The notes under the pieces were generated by a model that saw nothing but the letters and a program-made list of their open reading frames with translations, did not search any database and was not told where the DNA came from. The translations under genes and the position numbers were made by a program. 64,000 bases of DNA from contig OU612073.1 of the NCBI GenBank assembly GCA_914767715.1, forward strand, positions 16,740,001 to 16,804,000. The letters run 5' to 3'. Below, one piece after another: positions 51,380-63,670 of this stretch (positions are counted from its first letter, which is position 1; each line of letters starts with the position of its first letter). The stretch comes from Membranipora membranacea. Its lineage: Eukaryota > Bryozoa > Gymnolaemata > Cheilostomatida > Membraniporidae.

Positions 51380-51686
51380 TTAGTCCCTGGACTATCTGGC
51401 TGTTCCCATGCTTATACTATATACTTTAGTCCTTTCGATTACAAGCATTCTTTTATATCCGTCCTTATAGAAAAAAAGGCTCATTATAGCATGTGAATCT
51501 TTCACTGCCAACAAATAGTGTCGAGCATACAAATCAACTGAAATGAAAGCACTGACAGTGATAATGGTGTGGTTAGATCTGCATCAAAGGATTGACTTTG
51601 TGTTGGATTTCAGTTTTGTTATTTCTTGGAAACATGCTTGCTGAACTGCCTTCTAAAATATTTACGAGGGCAATAAAAATTTCTAA

Positions 51687-51785
51687 GCTGCATTCTCGGT
51701 CAACAATGAGACTAGCCAATGACAGCCTCTATAGCTCCTGCTTGATGAAAGAAGTAGATCATATATCATATCAACAGTAATTAAT
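51687..51785. repeat. left arm of an inverted repeat (partner 52342-52441)
   Basis: About 100 bp, roughly 75% matching the reverse complement of 52342-52441 (shared CATTCTCGGT, AACAATGAG-like and TAATTAAT blocks). It may be an old MITE. The interior is AT-rich. Confidence 0.65.
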
Positions 51786-52213
51786 GTCAGTCATAAATTC
51801 AACCTCGGATCGGACCCAGATCAACATCACACATGAGACCGCAAAATTTACTGAAGGGACAATCGTTCATCTCACGAGAGGACACAATAATGTAACATTC
51901 TAATGCATATGTGATGCTAGCGGTGACACTTTTTATCTGAGGCTGTAATAGGTTTCATTATAAATTATTGTGAGAGCTTTATATCACAAACAAGATTATT
52001 TAAACTGTTTTGCAGGATCGATTAGCACTCACACTTTTTAAACTGATTTGTTAATCTGTTACACTTAATGGATTATGAAAATTAGCAATTGTGTCATTTT
52101 CATGGGAATTATCTGGGTTGTCTCGTCTTTTGTCATGTTGACATAACTCCCAATAAATCCAGATGGGTTATGAATACTTTTGTTAACTTTATTGGAAACA
52201 ATCGTCATTCAAG

Positions 52214-52695
52214 ATGGAAGAATCAAGTGAAAAAGCAAAAGGTATGAGTATTTATTATGACCCTCAAACAAAGCATGGGCCCTCTTGAGGGTATGTGTGC
52301 TAATATTCTGCTGTTTAATACTTTGGAGTGGGTGATTGTGATTAATTAGTGATGATATGTAATATTGTCCACTTTTTTTTATCAAACTAAAGCTTTTCAG
52401 GTTATCATTTACTAATCTCATTGCTTACCGAGAATGTAGCTAGGAAACTATCATTCTTCTTCTTTTTTAGAATGCAGTTCAGCAGGCATTATTCCAAGAA
52501 ATAACAAAACGCACAACAATGCTCCGAAGCAGAGCTGACCACATCATTATCACTGTCAGTGCTTTGGATGGATGGATTCATTACTATCATAGACAAAAAT
52601 TTGTCACGAAATACGTTGTTAATACTGACAAGAAAGAACAACATGGAAAAATCAGATCTCTGTTGTATAAAAAGTTTTTTAGAATAGTATATTAA
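52214..52695 (+). CDS. possible two-exon gene fragment of unknown function
   Basis: I do not recognise this. A short exon (52214-52241, MEESSEKAK) can join at an acceptor ending 52477 to an exon running to TAA at 52695, giving about 82 residues in one frame: VQQALFQEITKRTTMLRSRA, then a Tyr/Lys-rich end. The last codons run into the 3' end of the LINE at 52679, which may have truncated a longer gene. The intron contains the right arm of an inverted repeat, so the whole may be transposon-derived. Evidence is only an open frame plus splice-like sites. Confidence 0.22.
52342..52441. repeat. right arm of an inverted repeat (partner 51687-51785)
   Basis: Reverse-complement partner of 51687-51785. 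Confidence 0.65.
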
Positions 52696-53260
52696 TAAGT
52701 GTATGTATGAGATGTCTTAAAAAGCTGTCTCTACCCCATGTACCCCGATATTTAACGGTGCGGTAGCGACCTGAGGGGCATTTAGTTAGAAAGTCATTGA
52801 TAAAGTGCTCTTCATCGTGTATATACCGTAGTCCAAGTGTCTTGATCTGGTTGGCCACCAGAGCATCTATATCGGGGTGCTCAATCCCTAACTTGGCGGC
52901 ATCTTTAAATATTTTGCGTAAGGACTTCTTGTCGCTTGCATGGATGCTTGTAAAAAGTATGGGGAGACAGTAAGTGATGAGGGATACAATTAAACTCTTG
53001 AATAACATATGAGAGAGGGGCTTTGAGCTATAGTATACAAAATTTTTCACAATATACATGCGTTGAGATGCAGTAGTCACTATGGATTGCACATGATCAT
53101 GATAGCGGAGTTTATCGTCAACAGTAACACCAAGGTATTTTACTTTTGGTCGATTAGTATGCTCGACACTATTTGGTCTCAGTAAAAGGTCACATGCTGC
53201 ATTGAGCCTGCAAGCGGGCCAGAACCGACTCCGCGATAAAAAGGTGCAGAGCTGAGACAA
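52679..53260 (-). mobile_element. non-LTR retrotransposon 3' fragment (reverse transcriptase C-terminus)
   Basis: A frame of about 190 codons includes KYLGVTVDDKLRYHDHV, the conserved block downstream of the catalytic palm, then ASQRMYIVKNF, LFKSLIVSLITYCLPILF, DKKSLRKIF and CPSGRYRTVKYR. It is close to the fragment at 29355-29816 but extends further 5'. It belongs to the CR1/L2/Jockey-like group and is 5'-truncated and inactive. It sits just downstream of chitinase E on the same strand. Confidence 0.85.
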
Positions 53261-53779
53261 CTAGGAAAATATCTCCTTTTCGTTATGAGGTTATTTCTAG
53301 TCCATCTGCAGTTTGTTTAAAATTTTCAAGAAAAACCCCCCCCGTTGTTTTAAAATTGGGAGATTCACTAGGATGACAACCAATTGACAAAGATCAGGCG
53401 GTTGAAGAAGTATATAAGAAGTATGCAATTGTATTTATTATGGAAAGATATGATAGTTTTGACAAGAGTTAACATACAGAAATATATAACTTTGGAGCAC
53501 CAAGATCAGATCAGTGGTATGTAAATAAATAAATAATATATGACACGTTGAATTAAATTATTTGGTTCTGCATAGAGAAGAACGAACCATCAGCAAAGAA
53601 AATTGGATAAGCATGAGATTAGATATTCTAACTACAGTATAAATATAATGTGTGAGGAGTTGTCCTCTAAAATTAGTAAATAATACATCCTATGTCACTG
53701 TACAAGCAATCAAAACAACCTACATTATTTTCTAAGAACACTTTTGACTAGATTACTTCGGATGTTTCTCTTCATTATT
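53261..53779. other. 3' flank of chitinase E
   Basis: Homologous to the 3' flanks of the other chitinases, including the motif around GCAGATGGACTAGAAATAA and an AATAAA-containing tract near 53430. No other gene. Confidence 0.6.
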
Positions 53780-54724
53780 TTAAGGATAATCACATCTTCT
53801 CAGCTTCTCATAAAAGACGGTTTTATTAGGACACATAAAGCTGCGTATATCCTTACCAACACAAGCATGGAACTGTCTCTTGTCACAGCGATCCACGTGG
53901 TAGGAGTAATTGGGTTACTTAGTGCAGTCAGGGACACATGATCCTCTGGGTCTTCTTGTTGTTGTCTGTTGCCTTGTCGGGTACATGGTGGTTGTTGTTC
54001 TATGTCTTCTTGTGCGCATAGTCGTAGTAGGTCTGGGTTGCATCGTAGGTCGCATAGTAGGTCGTGGTTGTGAAGTTGTCCCGAGCCTCTAAAATAGTGA
54101 GAGTGTGTTTATAATACATCTCTTGAACTCATAAAGCCATGACTAACCATGGTGATAATCTCCAACTAATTATCACCCTAATCTCTGGAACTATCACCTT
54201 AATCTGATTGTGACAGGGTGTTTAACCTGCTAAGATTTGGAAATATTCCAGATTTTGGCAAGAATCAGATCTATACAAGACAAGTAACATCAGATTTTGG
54301 GATAATCTAAGATTAGCCATGGTAATAAAGCTTCAATAATTGATATAACATGGGCTTCTACTACAACCGAATTTTGTAAGTTTTTTAATCGGTGCAACAC
54401 CAGCACCCAGTCCCACCATCAACAAAGTTTACTAGTAACAAAAAATGGCGGGACTTTTCCGCTAAGCTCAGATAGCAGATCTCTCTAATCAGTTAAATCA
54501 GCTAGTGCATTATAGACTGTTAAAATGAGTAAGTTTACCTGGTTAATGGCTGTAAGCAGTGGATATTTTCCCTCGTTACAGAAGCTTCCGCTGAAATCAT
54601 CGAAATCTAGAGCCCAAATCATAGCTCCTCCTAGGTTCAGGTTGTTGATGAAGTCGACTTTATCAATCATACTCTGTCTGTTATCATAAGTGACCATCTC
54701 TCCAGCTCTTGAGCTGTAAGCTAT
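53780..54724 (-). pseudogene. GH18 chitinase, copy E (3' end only, with linker and CBM14)
   Basis: A partial exon 8 (54724-54539) ends the GH18 domain with IWALDFDDFSG. Exon 9 (54088-53780) opens RLGTTSQPRPTMRPTMQPRP and continues as a Thr/Pro/Arg-rich linker. It then has six cysteines ending near CVGKDIRSFMCPN and KLRRCDYP: the spacing and the F-x-x-C-x-x-G pattern of a type-2 chitin-binding domain (CBM14, peritrophin-A). One in-frame TAA (53917-53915) interrupts this domain after its second cysteine, and the final TAA is at 53782-53780. Exons 1-7 are missing and the break in exon 8 abuts chitinase upstream-region sequence. It is non-functional as seen, but it records the ancestral domain layout. 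Confidence 0.87.
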
Positions 54725-54984
54725 ATACTGGTGAGCTAGGATCTATCTCTATAGTAATAATCCGTGATCTGTATAACGGCGAAACCACAATATAAACGTG
54801 TAATCCCTTAATCCTTACAGCAAGAGTACAATAGCCGAGCGACGCACATGGGGAAGCAATTGTTGTCAAACCTCATCAGTTTGACTGGTTGACATTTATT
54901 TGGTTTGGTTGATTTAAGAACTCTGGCATGCTTCGGCGAGGATTGGTCATTCTAATGACATAGCTAACAATTGATTTTAGGAAG
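54725..54984. other. mosaic junction of duplicated pieces
   Basis: 54725-54800 resembles the region upstream of chitinase exon 1 (as at 43.2 kb). 54826-54870 resembles 43.56-43.61 kb. The next part leads straight into UFSP2 exon 13. Short patches joined by deletions, with no gene. Confidence 0.6.
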
Positions 54985-55443
54985 ACTGGTGATATTAAGT
55001 TGCTAATACTAGATCCACATTATACTGGAACTGAAGATCTGAAAATCATTCCGGATAAGGTGAGATAACCAAACATGTCATGAATTAGGTCAACAGCATG
55101 GAGAGTTTTAGAATCGCACTTGAGTTGTCGCTCAATATTTGCTATTAAACATTAGGAAAATGATTTCAAGTTTTTAAAAATGGGTCCAACAAATTGTTTG
55201 CTGCTAATTATTTTATATATATTAGTTGTCTGGTCAAAGGAAAAGGCCTAATGCCAAGGATCAAATTTGTTCGTAATAGTAGGTATAGTGTTAGCAACTC
55301 ATTGAGCAATCGTGTAGTTTAGTTGTATACTGTTAAATGTTATTGTTATTTTGTAGGGTTGGTGCAGATGGAATGGGCTGGACTTCTGGGTCAAAGACAC
55401 ACATTATAATATGTGTATGCCTCAGAGATTAGCAGAGTTCTAA
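54985..55443 (+). pseudogene. UFSP2 pseudogene 3, 3' part (exons 13-14)
   Basis: Partial exon 13 (about 54985-55059, starting at TGDIK and keeping LDPHYTG) and full exon 14 (55357-55443, ending in TAA) are present. [11 protein letters not shown] has changed to a GWCRWNGLDFW-type sequence. Everything upstream, including the catalytic cysteine, is missing here; the remaining exons 5-7 of this copy are at 44.3-45.6 kb. Confidence 0.88.
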
Positions 55444-56392
55444 AATTATAACCACAGTTAGTAGTCGTGCATGAATCTGAATCACATGCTATTTCTGTTG
55501 GCTGTGCATTGAATGGACTTCATTTGTCTCAAATTATGATTACTCTTGTTTTTAACTTATTGTTATGATGTTAAAGTTCATATCCCGTTGTTATAGTGAG
55601 GATTAATGCTTCTGTACTGATGTCACAGAGAATGCGTATTACATTAGCATACCAATAAATAATATATTATATCAACATTTTTGGTCTTTTTGATATCTAT
55701 GACTTGTTGAAATGATTTGCCAGACTGAAGGTGGGTGTACTAGTTTTGAGTACAACAATGGCAATGTGACATCGAATTCATTGTCACGAAGCCTCCAGCA
55801 GGGTAAGTGGAGGCATTGTAAAGTTAAAGGAGTTTGAAATCAATTGCATAGCCCTGCTCATGTTCTACATACTGAACTCTATTTAACATGGATAATTATA
55901 CTGTTCATTCATTAGAGGATAGGCAAACAGAAAGACATTCCTCTGCTTACTGAAATTAAACCCCTCATATAAAAATATATAAGTAGTAATAAGGCGATCT
56001 TTCAAAGGAATCAGCTGGGTTGTCCCCTCTTTTGGCATACCACCATAACACCTAACAACTCAAGATGTGTTATGATTTTCCTCTTCTAGTCCATCTGCAG
56101 ACCGAAAAATAACAAAACTGGCATCTAACGACCATCACACTAACAATCCTTTGCTGCAAAGCAAACAAACCCATTATAAACGTCAGGCACTCAGTGCTTT
56201 CATTTCAGTAGATTAGTATGCTAGGCGATATTTGGTCTCACTAAGAAAATAACTCGTTCTTGTGATGAGCTTATTTCTAGACAAACTGCAGACCGCTTGA
56301 AGTTTTCAAGAAAAAACCCCTGTGGTTTTCAAATTTGTTATTATTTAACTTTGATGCAAGACAATGAGTGGGCGGTTGAAGATGCAATTTTC
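55444..56392. other. duplicated UFSP2 / chitinase intergenic region
   Basis: Near-identical to 39.55-40.49 kb. No gene. Confidence 0.7.
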
Positions 56393-59034
56393 TTTATTTG
56401 TAGGCTAGGATATTTTTGACAAGAGTAGATATACAGAAATATGTAACTTTGAAGCACAATTATCAGATCTCTGTAAGGTTGATAAAAAAATAATCTATGA
56501 CATGCTGAATTAATATTATCAGTTGTCTTCTAGAAAAGATCAATTCAGCAGCAAAGAAAATTTGGATAAGCATGAGATTAATATTCTAACAAAACGGATA
56601 TTTTGTTTGCACAGTTTGAGAGCGTCTGGTTTGCCGTGTCGGGTGCATTGTAGGATGCTGTTGTCTACTCTAAGCTCTGAGCCTCTAAAATAATGAGAAA
56701 TGTGTGTTTATTATAATATATGCAAGCTTACAATGTCCTTCAACATCTCACGTCATGAGTTGTCCCATCTCTCAAATGTCAGTAGTGCTATGCGGATTGC
56801 ACACTTGTTTATAAGTTTTACAACATCACCGTTTAAAAAAAAAAACACCAGGTTTCGGGAAAATCTACAAGATCATATGAAAAGGAATGATAATAAGGCG
56901 ACAATATTCTACCTCAACCAAATTTGGTAAGATTTTTTAATCAGCCCGTCAAGTACTCTGTGCCATCTTCAACGATGTTGAGAGTAAGTTTACCTGGTTA
57001 ATGGTTGTAAGCAGTGGATATTTCCCCTCATTACAGAAGCTTCCGCTGAAATCATCGAAATCGAGAGCCCATATCATAGCTCCTCCAAGATTCAGGCTGT
57101 TGATGTAGTCGACTTTATCCATCATACTCTGTCTGTTATCATAAGTGACCATTTCTCCAGCTCTTGAGCTGTAAGCTATGGCCTCGGCTGCGTCTCTCTT
57201 ATACTCTGATGTCCATACTTCCTAATTCACCTTCTCACATATCTATATCAACAAGAAAGTCATCAAATCAAAACGGAGTCCTGACTTAATAAGGGCAGTA
57301 AACAATTTTAGCTGTGTTTTAAATTTATTTCATGAAGAGAGAACTTTGAGAATAATGCGTTTCATGAAATTTGTGATACAATAACTGTTACGAAGCAAGC
57401 ATTCCACATCTTGGGCTTTCAAATGAGTTAGGGGTGTGCAGGGTGTCTGGAGAGTTTACATGAATACACTTTACCTCGTAATAGCTGAGAACACCAGCCT
57501 CCCCTGTATATTTGCCTTTCTGAGAAGGTCCAGTAGCTGTGTTGTGTACACTAGGATTATTAGTTTTCCATCCTCTACCATATGTGGGCAAACCTAAGGA
57601 AAAAGAATGCATATTGTTGTAAATTAGTGTGCTAAGCCAGCTCCAAAGAATGATTATTCCACTTGGTATTGTTTTCATCTAATTTATGTATTCCATAGTC
57701 ATGTATGTATTTAATATATAAACAAAGTTGGAAAACTAAAAGGATTGATTTTCAGTTTGTGACTGACCGAAGATGAGTTTACTGGGAGCACATCCTGCCT
57801 GTATCCACTCAGCCGTTGTGGTTTTGAGGACATTTTCTGGAGTTGCTTCTCCTGTGACCTCACCAAGTGGTGCTAAGAATCCAGTTCTCTTCTCCCAGGT
57901 TCCATGGATGTCATACTGCATCAGATTCACAAAGTCCAGGTCTCTGCAACATTCAGTAGTCATAAGGTTAAAACAGGACAAACATAGCAGCTCAACAAAA
58001 TGTTTATTTCACCACATTTCACTTCTCTGCAACAAACTTGGCTGTACTTTCCCCTATCTAGGGGTGAATTACCTCACACTTCAATGTTTTTTATGTTGTG
58101 TATTATTGGGCATGTTCTTGAAATTTAAGTTTAAGTTTTGATTAATTTAAGTCTGGCGTATATCTGACCCTGTGTTCCAACATACCTGCAAATGGCATTC
58201 TTGTCATACGCTACATTGGCAGTTATCGGTGTGGGATTGACAGCTGCAGAGAGCAGAGGCTTAGCCGTGTTGTATTGTCTAGCATGTGCTTTGAAAGCTT
58301 CTTGAAACTCCTTCAAGAAAATAACATCAATTTAGTTGATTTTGAAAGGTTTGTCTAAGTCACATGACTGAGAATTTGGATGTGGCTGCCATATTCGGCG
58401 TCAAGTTTCTCTCAGTTTTAAGATAGATCAATATCTTATTGCAAACCTCACTGATGGCTGATTAAGAAAGGCCTGGTTCAGCTTGAGCCAGCCCAGCCTA
58501 TTTAGGAGTTTAAGTAGTACACAATAGTATGCTACAAACTAAGGACAGATTGAATTCAAACTTGAACATTTGAATACAAAAGCAGCTTAATCATTTCTTC
58601 AAATCAGACAGAGTTAAGTTGAACTAACTTGAATAAGCAGACTGAAATTCTCTTTGTCCGCAGGTTTTCCTCCTCTTCGTCCCACTCCAGGAAACTCCCA
58701 ATCAAGATCTACGCCATCAAACTTATACTTTATAATCAGCTTCATAGCAGAATCGATGAACTGAGTACGACCATTCTTAGAACTAGCCATCTGACTGAAT
58801 ACCCATCCGCCATTACTCGAACCGCCAACAGCAATCATGACCTTCAGAGCTGGATTGCGCTGCTTCAATGCCACCATTTTATCAAAGTAACCTGTGAGAT
58901 AAAAACAACCCTAGTTTAGCCTCACAAAATCTTCCCCACCGGAGTCTGAGTACTTCAAACTGAAATGACGGATGTACTTTTTTTGTATCATTGGAATGAT
59001 CATACAATTGACAGTGACAATAAAGGGACCTAGT

Positions 59035-59064
59035 TAGCCTGTCTTGTCTAGTCAAGACAGGCTA
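59035..59064. repeat. 12-bp palindrome in chitinase C intron 3
   Basis: Same palindrome as in copy A at 21067-21096. Confidence 0.9.
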
Positions 59065-59744
59065 GGACCTAGTGCGCGCCACACCTGCCAAGATTTTTTA
59101 AATTCTGAGTTTCAAATATTTTTGGGATCTTGATAGGGTCTATAGAGGGCTCATTTTCCCTGCAGAAAGTGGCTGTAGAGGAGACAATGGGCTCGAGGCA
59201 TGTGCAAGTAAAATTGATAGCTCTCATCCATAATTGCCTATAAAACTAGATCACATAAGAATGGATATGATTACTAAGCTGACTGCCTCCACTGCAGACT
59301 TGGAGCCTATGGTTGACAGGCAACTTCCAAATCAAAAATTACTTTTCCAATCAGTCTATATTTGAGCTTTTGGATGTTTGAAGATATATATTTTGAATTT
59401 TTGCGAGCTTTAAGCTCAATTTCTAGGTCTTTGCCAAACCAGTAAGTCGCATATTATTAAATAACAATTTTCTACCTCAAATCGATTATAAGAATGAGAT
59501 AATGCTTGATTCTCACCTAGACCATTATTATCAGAGGTATCCAATCTTGGTTCAGATACTGTCATTTTATTACCGCGCAGTACGGTGAATGAGTAGAGGA
59601 TATGTGTACACAGAAACGGGTCTACATCAACTGGTGTAAACTAAAACAAGACAATGGCAAATATTAACAACAGAGCATATTTAGGTATATAAGAATAATA
59701 GTAGGTTAGGATATAAAGCTATATCAGTAGTAATATAATCTGAT

Positions 59745-59905
59745 TCAATATATATATATATATATATGTTATTATAAAATTAGTAATGAATTATTTATTA
59801 ACAATTAATAAATTAATTAATGAAAAGATTTATTTATTAAATAATAATTAAATGATAAAATAAAATAATAGTAATTAATTAATAATTAATATACTTTATT
59901 ACGAT
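59745..59905. repeat. AT-rich simple sequence in chitinase C intron 2
   Basis: A TA dinucleotide run followed by TAAT-rich DNA, matching copy A. Confidence 0.8.
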
Positions 59906-60790
59906 ACTGGTAATAGGTGGGAAAAACTCCAATAAACTGTGATAAATGGGCAAAATTTAGGGGAGATGATTAATTTTTTTTCCAGGTCCTGTAGTTCGCA
60001 AAAGGGGTCATACCAATCTACCAATCACCACAGAGAGTAATGATGGTGACACAAGGACTAATTACAGTGCTTAGTGAGTAAATACAGTGCAGGAGTTCAA
60101 GATTGAAGACCTCATATTAGTGACAAATCTGAAATGACTGGTAATTTGTCACTTATTTTTAATGTATTATTCTATCTGGTACAAAATCTATACGGATTCC
60201 TCGAAGAGTTCATTTATGAATTGTATTATTAGCATCAATATTCTATGATTTGCTGTCAGTGTCAGCCATAGTCAAAATACACATACCTTCATCTTTTCTA
60301 AAACAAATAGCTTTCTCATTATTAAATGATTTGTCTATAAAGCTAGCCTTATATTTAAGTACATTGAGGAATCGTTTATTCGTTTTTTGAATTGAACAAC
60401 TTACTTTTCCAAGACCTGGGCGATAGTGAGACCAGTTGGTATAATAACAGACAACTTTCTTCTGTTGAGCATCACACATACCAGACAACATGGCCGCACC
60501 CAGAAGTATGACACATACAGCTAACTGAAAAAGATACAAACAAATATCATCTAACATGCTTTGCTGTAGCCTTCTGGCTTTTTTTTGTCAAGATAATTTA
60601 CTGCTGATCAACAAAACACCAATGACCTTGAATGCATTAGCTGTCTGAAAATGTGAAGCCTTAGCGAGCCTTTGATGTGTTTATACAAATATGCTGATTA
60701 TCCTTCATACACATACCTTCATTTTGATGTAAGTCACTGAAACCTCAGATGAATCCTGCAGTAGAATTTTGCACAAAGTTGAACTCTATT

Positions 60791-60798
60791 TTTATATA
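60791..60798 (-). promoter_or_regulatory. TATA box of chitinase C
   Basis: TATATAAA on the minus strand, about 70 bp upstream of the ATG, matching copy A. Confidence 0.6.
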
Positions 60799-62595
60799 GT
60801 CAAAAAGATTTGTTTTTATTTGTCTATCTATATGATGAGCTGGAACTCTGCACCCCAGTACAGGAGTTGTAAATGAGTTCTGATGATTGCATACACTTAC
60901 TCTCCGTTTATATACTGGTGAGATACGGCTATATCTCTATAGTAGTAATCCCGATCTGTATCATGGTTAAACCACAAAATATATGTGAAATCCTAATCTT
61001 TTAATTTTCTTTGAAAAATCTTTAAATCTTTATTCGATAACAGGTCCGGTATTCAACACCAAGTGTTAGAAATTGGTAGGAAATGAGTGGGTATAGATAG
61101 AAACTGCTGAGTGCCTGCAAAGAAATACAGAGGGGCAACTCATGGAATACAGTTCCCACTAGATTCTGTGCACAAAACTCTCTCTTCTTGACCAGATATC
61201 AATTCTATCATCAATCATGCTATTACAGATCTATATTTCTGCATAAATGTTATGCTGATCGTGGATAGATTTGTCGAATTTGATATAGATATTGCAAAAA
61301 ATTTCCCTGTGGGCTGCTTCAAAGCCAGTTGGGACAATGTCAACCCAGTTGCCACAAAGAAAAAGTCCACAAGAAGTCCAAAGTCCACTCCGTCGTCTCA
61401 TGGCAGACTTAGTGTCGTTGTCGGATAAAATTGTGAATGAAATTAAATATGGCTGGTTGCCCTGCATGTACAGATAATCGAGTGTGTCAGGAAGGGTAAG
61501 AGTACAATAGCCAACTGACGCACATGGAGAAGCAATAGTTGTCAAACCCAGGGCTGTTTACAGGAGGTTTGAAGTGGTAAGGCCAGGCGGGGTGGGTGCG
61601 GGGTATGGGGGTCCTCCCAAAGAAATATTAAAAAAATCAGAGGCAGTTTTAAGGCATTCCAGCCCTTTTTGTGAAGAAAATTGACATAAAAATGTTATCT
61701 TGCCCATGATTGATTGATTGCTTTGTTATCCATGCACTGTAATGCTGAAAGACACTATCAACTTTATATTTTTAGCTAAACAGATTGCTTGATTTTTTTC
61801 AGCCGATACCAACGAGATGCTCACTGAGATCACTCACATACCGGAATTCTATGGTCTATACTACAAACCATTGATGCAAATATCCGAGGTTTCACGATGT
61901 TTACCCTGGCTCCATCATACCAACATGACAGCTTCCACCAACTACATTTACTCCAACATCACAACCCAAGGGAACACAACCCTTTTGCAGTGTTACTGTA
62001 CATGGTCATTCTGCTGGCATAAGCGCTGTGTATTCAACAAAGAATATAAATTTTGAGGTCTATTGGTGGCAAGCCCCTGTTCTCTTGGCAGTACAACGTC
62101 ATGACACTAGCCTTACCGTACCAAGACATGACACATCTTCTTAAAAAATAGTAACTGTCAGGGCTTGTTAGAATTTTACTGTAGAACACAAAAGTTTATG
62201 CCTTCGTCATTAAAATAGAGTTGATGTTTTTTATATTAGGACACCAAGAATGAGGAAGACTTAGCTAAACAGCACTTTGGAGATATTGCTTAAGTCTGTC
62301 CTTTAGTCATTGTCATTCAAACAGCAACTAGTTAATCATGAACTTTTAAATCCTTCTTTGAGGTCACACCCACAACCATTACATATCTGTAAACTTAAAG
62401 CAGATATTTCCTTGTACTTTCATATGACATTTATTTCAGGATATTGGGTTAGGATATTGCAATCTTGATCCATCCTGACTGATATAATTGAACCCAAGTA
62501 AGTACCATACACCAGACTACTCACCAAAATATGGAAATATGATTTGAAAACAATTCCCAGAATTGGACAGAATTACTGCAGTTTTATTCAAGGGT
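60799..62595. other. chitinase C upstream region
   Basis: Duplicate of 22.81-24.63 kb, with the G-quadruplex motif at 61589-61611. No gene. Confidence 0.65.
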
Positions 62596-63670
62596 ATGAT
62601 AGAGAGGCTCGACAAACAAACAGAGAAGAAGAATAGAGGGGATAAACAGCCTGGCAGACAGGAAAAGTCTGAAGATTCTCAAGCCAAAGAGGTCCGTTAA
62701 TCCCGCCTTAATATTGATATGTTTGTATAGGCATAAAAGTTTGAGTGATTGATTTATTTTCTTTGCTGCTTAAATTTGTAACAGGTGATAAGAACTAGTG
62801 GTTTATCTTTGCTTCGCTTGCTACAAAGATTTTGCACAAAAGTGACAAGATGCTGCTTTTTGGCATCTCCGGCAAAATTGAGGTCATATTATCTTTGTTT
62901 AACCTTAGGGTTAATCTACGGTTAAGATAAGCTGAGATGCTTTTTAGCCGCTATCTCCTTGGGTTGACCTGATGAGAATACAGTCATTAAATTTGTGACG
63001 GTTGAGTACAACTTCCTTGATGCTCCATGATGCTCCAGTCTGCACTTGGGGTCTGTGGAAGCTTCACTTTTTAATCTATGTTAATTGAAGTTCCAATTTT
63101 AGAAGGTGATATACCTTGAAATGCTGAAGAGGTTGACAGTGGAAGGGAAAGGATATGAAACGCTGTTTGCACCTGTCATACAATGTGATAAAGGAGTATT
63201 TATCTCTGATCAATGGTTAAAGAGTGTGCTAAAAACTGACAGGAATTTATTTTGAAACGATTTGTTCTATAAGAGAGTGCTCTATAAGAGAGTGCTCATG
63301 ACATTTAAAACGTCCACTTAGGCATTGTACTAAAGGATGTTTCAGCTTAGAAGACTTTCTATTTTAAACTATTCGCAGCTTTTTATTGCTTGAAATTTGT
63401 CACTTTATGTCATGAGCATGACATTTTAGTACATAAAACTCAAATTCTCGACCACAAATGGTGTATATATATATATGGTTTAATCCTTGTTTCAAAATGC
63501 CAGTCAACTCGGACCTTGCTAAATCGGGACAAAACATTGTGGTCCCCGAGTAAACCATATATATTATAATATACCTCACAGATAGTGAGACAATCTTGAG
63601 CTGATCAAGAGTTTGACTATTGTGTACAAACGTCACGCTGTCTATCGGAACGTTGACTGTAACCACCATA
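62596..63670 (+). pseudogene. UFSP2 pseudogene 4 (exons 5-7, rearranged)
   Basis: An exon 5 tail at 62596-62691; exon 6 at 63103-63193, where the donor GT has become GA; a short exon 7 remnant near 63430-63455; and an inverted exon 7 at 63670-63575. It is the third example of the module at 24.6 and 44.3 kb. The rest of this copy would lie beyond the right edge. Confidence 0.85.

Larger units (their letters stand above)
56680..60722 (-). pseudogene. GH18 chitinase, copy C (nonsense codon in exon 8)
   Basis: All nine exons are present: 60722-60717, 60524-60405, 59640-59517, 58891-58629, 58310-58186, 57943-57768, 57593-57475, 57242-56994, 56694-56680. Splice sites, the signal peptide (MKLAVCVILLGAAMLSGMCDA) and FDGVDLDWE are intact. 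In exon 8, AAG of copies A and B is TAG (57224-57222). That would end the protein at about residue 317, before the last barrel strand with IWALDFDDFSG. A truncated product is likely inactive. A sequencing error or polymorphic null allele is possible, since the rest is so well kept. It is closer to copy B than to A. Confidence 0.88.

Noticed and set aside
53915-53917. Recoding of the in-frame stop in chitinase E (for example selenocysteine)
   Set aside because: The codon is TAA, not TGA, the position is not a cysteine site of the domain, and the gene also lacks exons 1-7.
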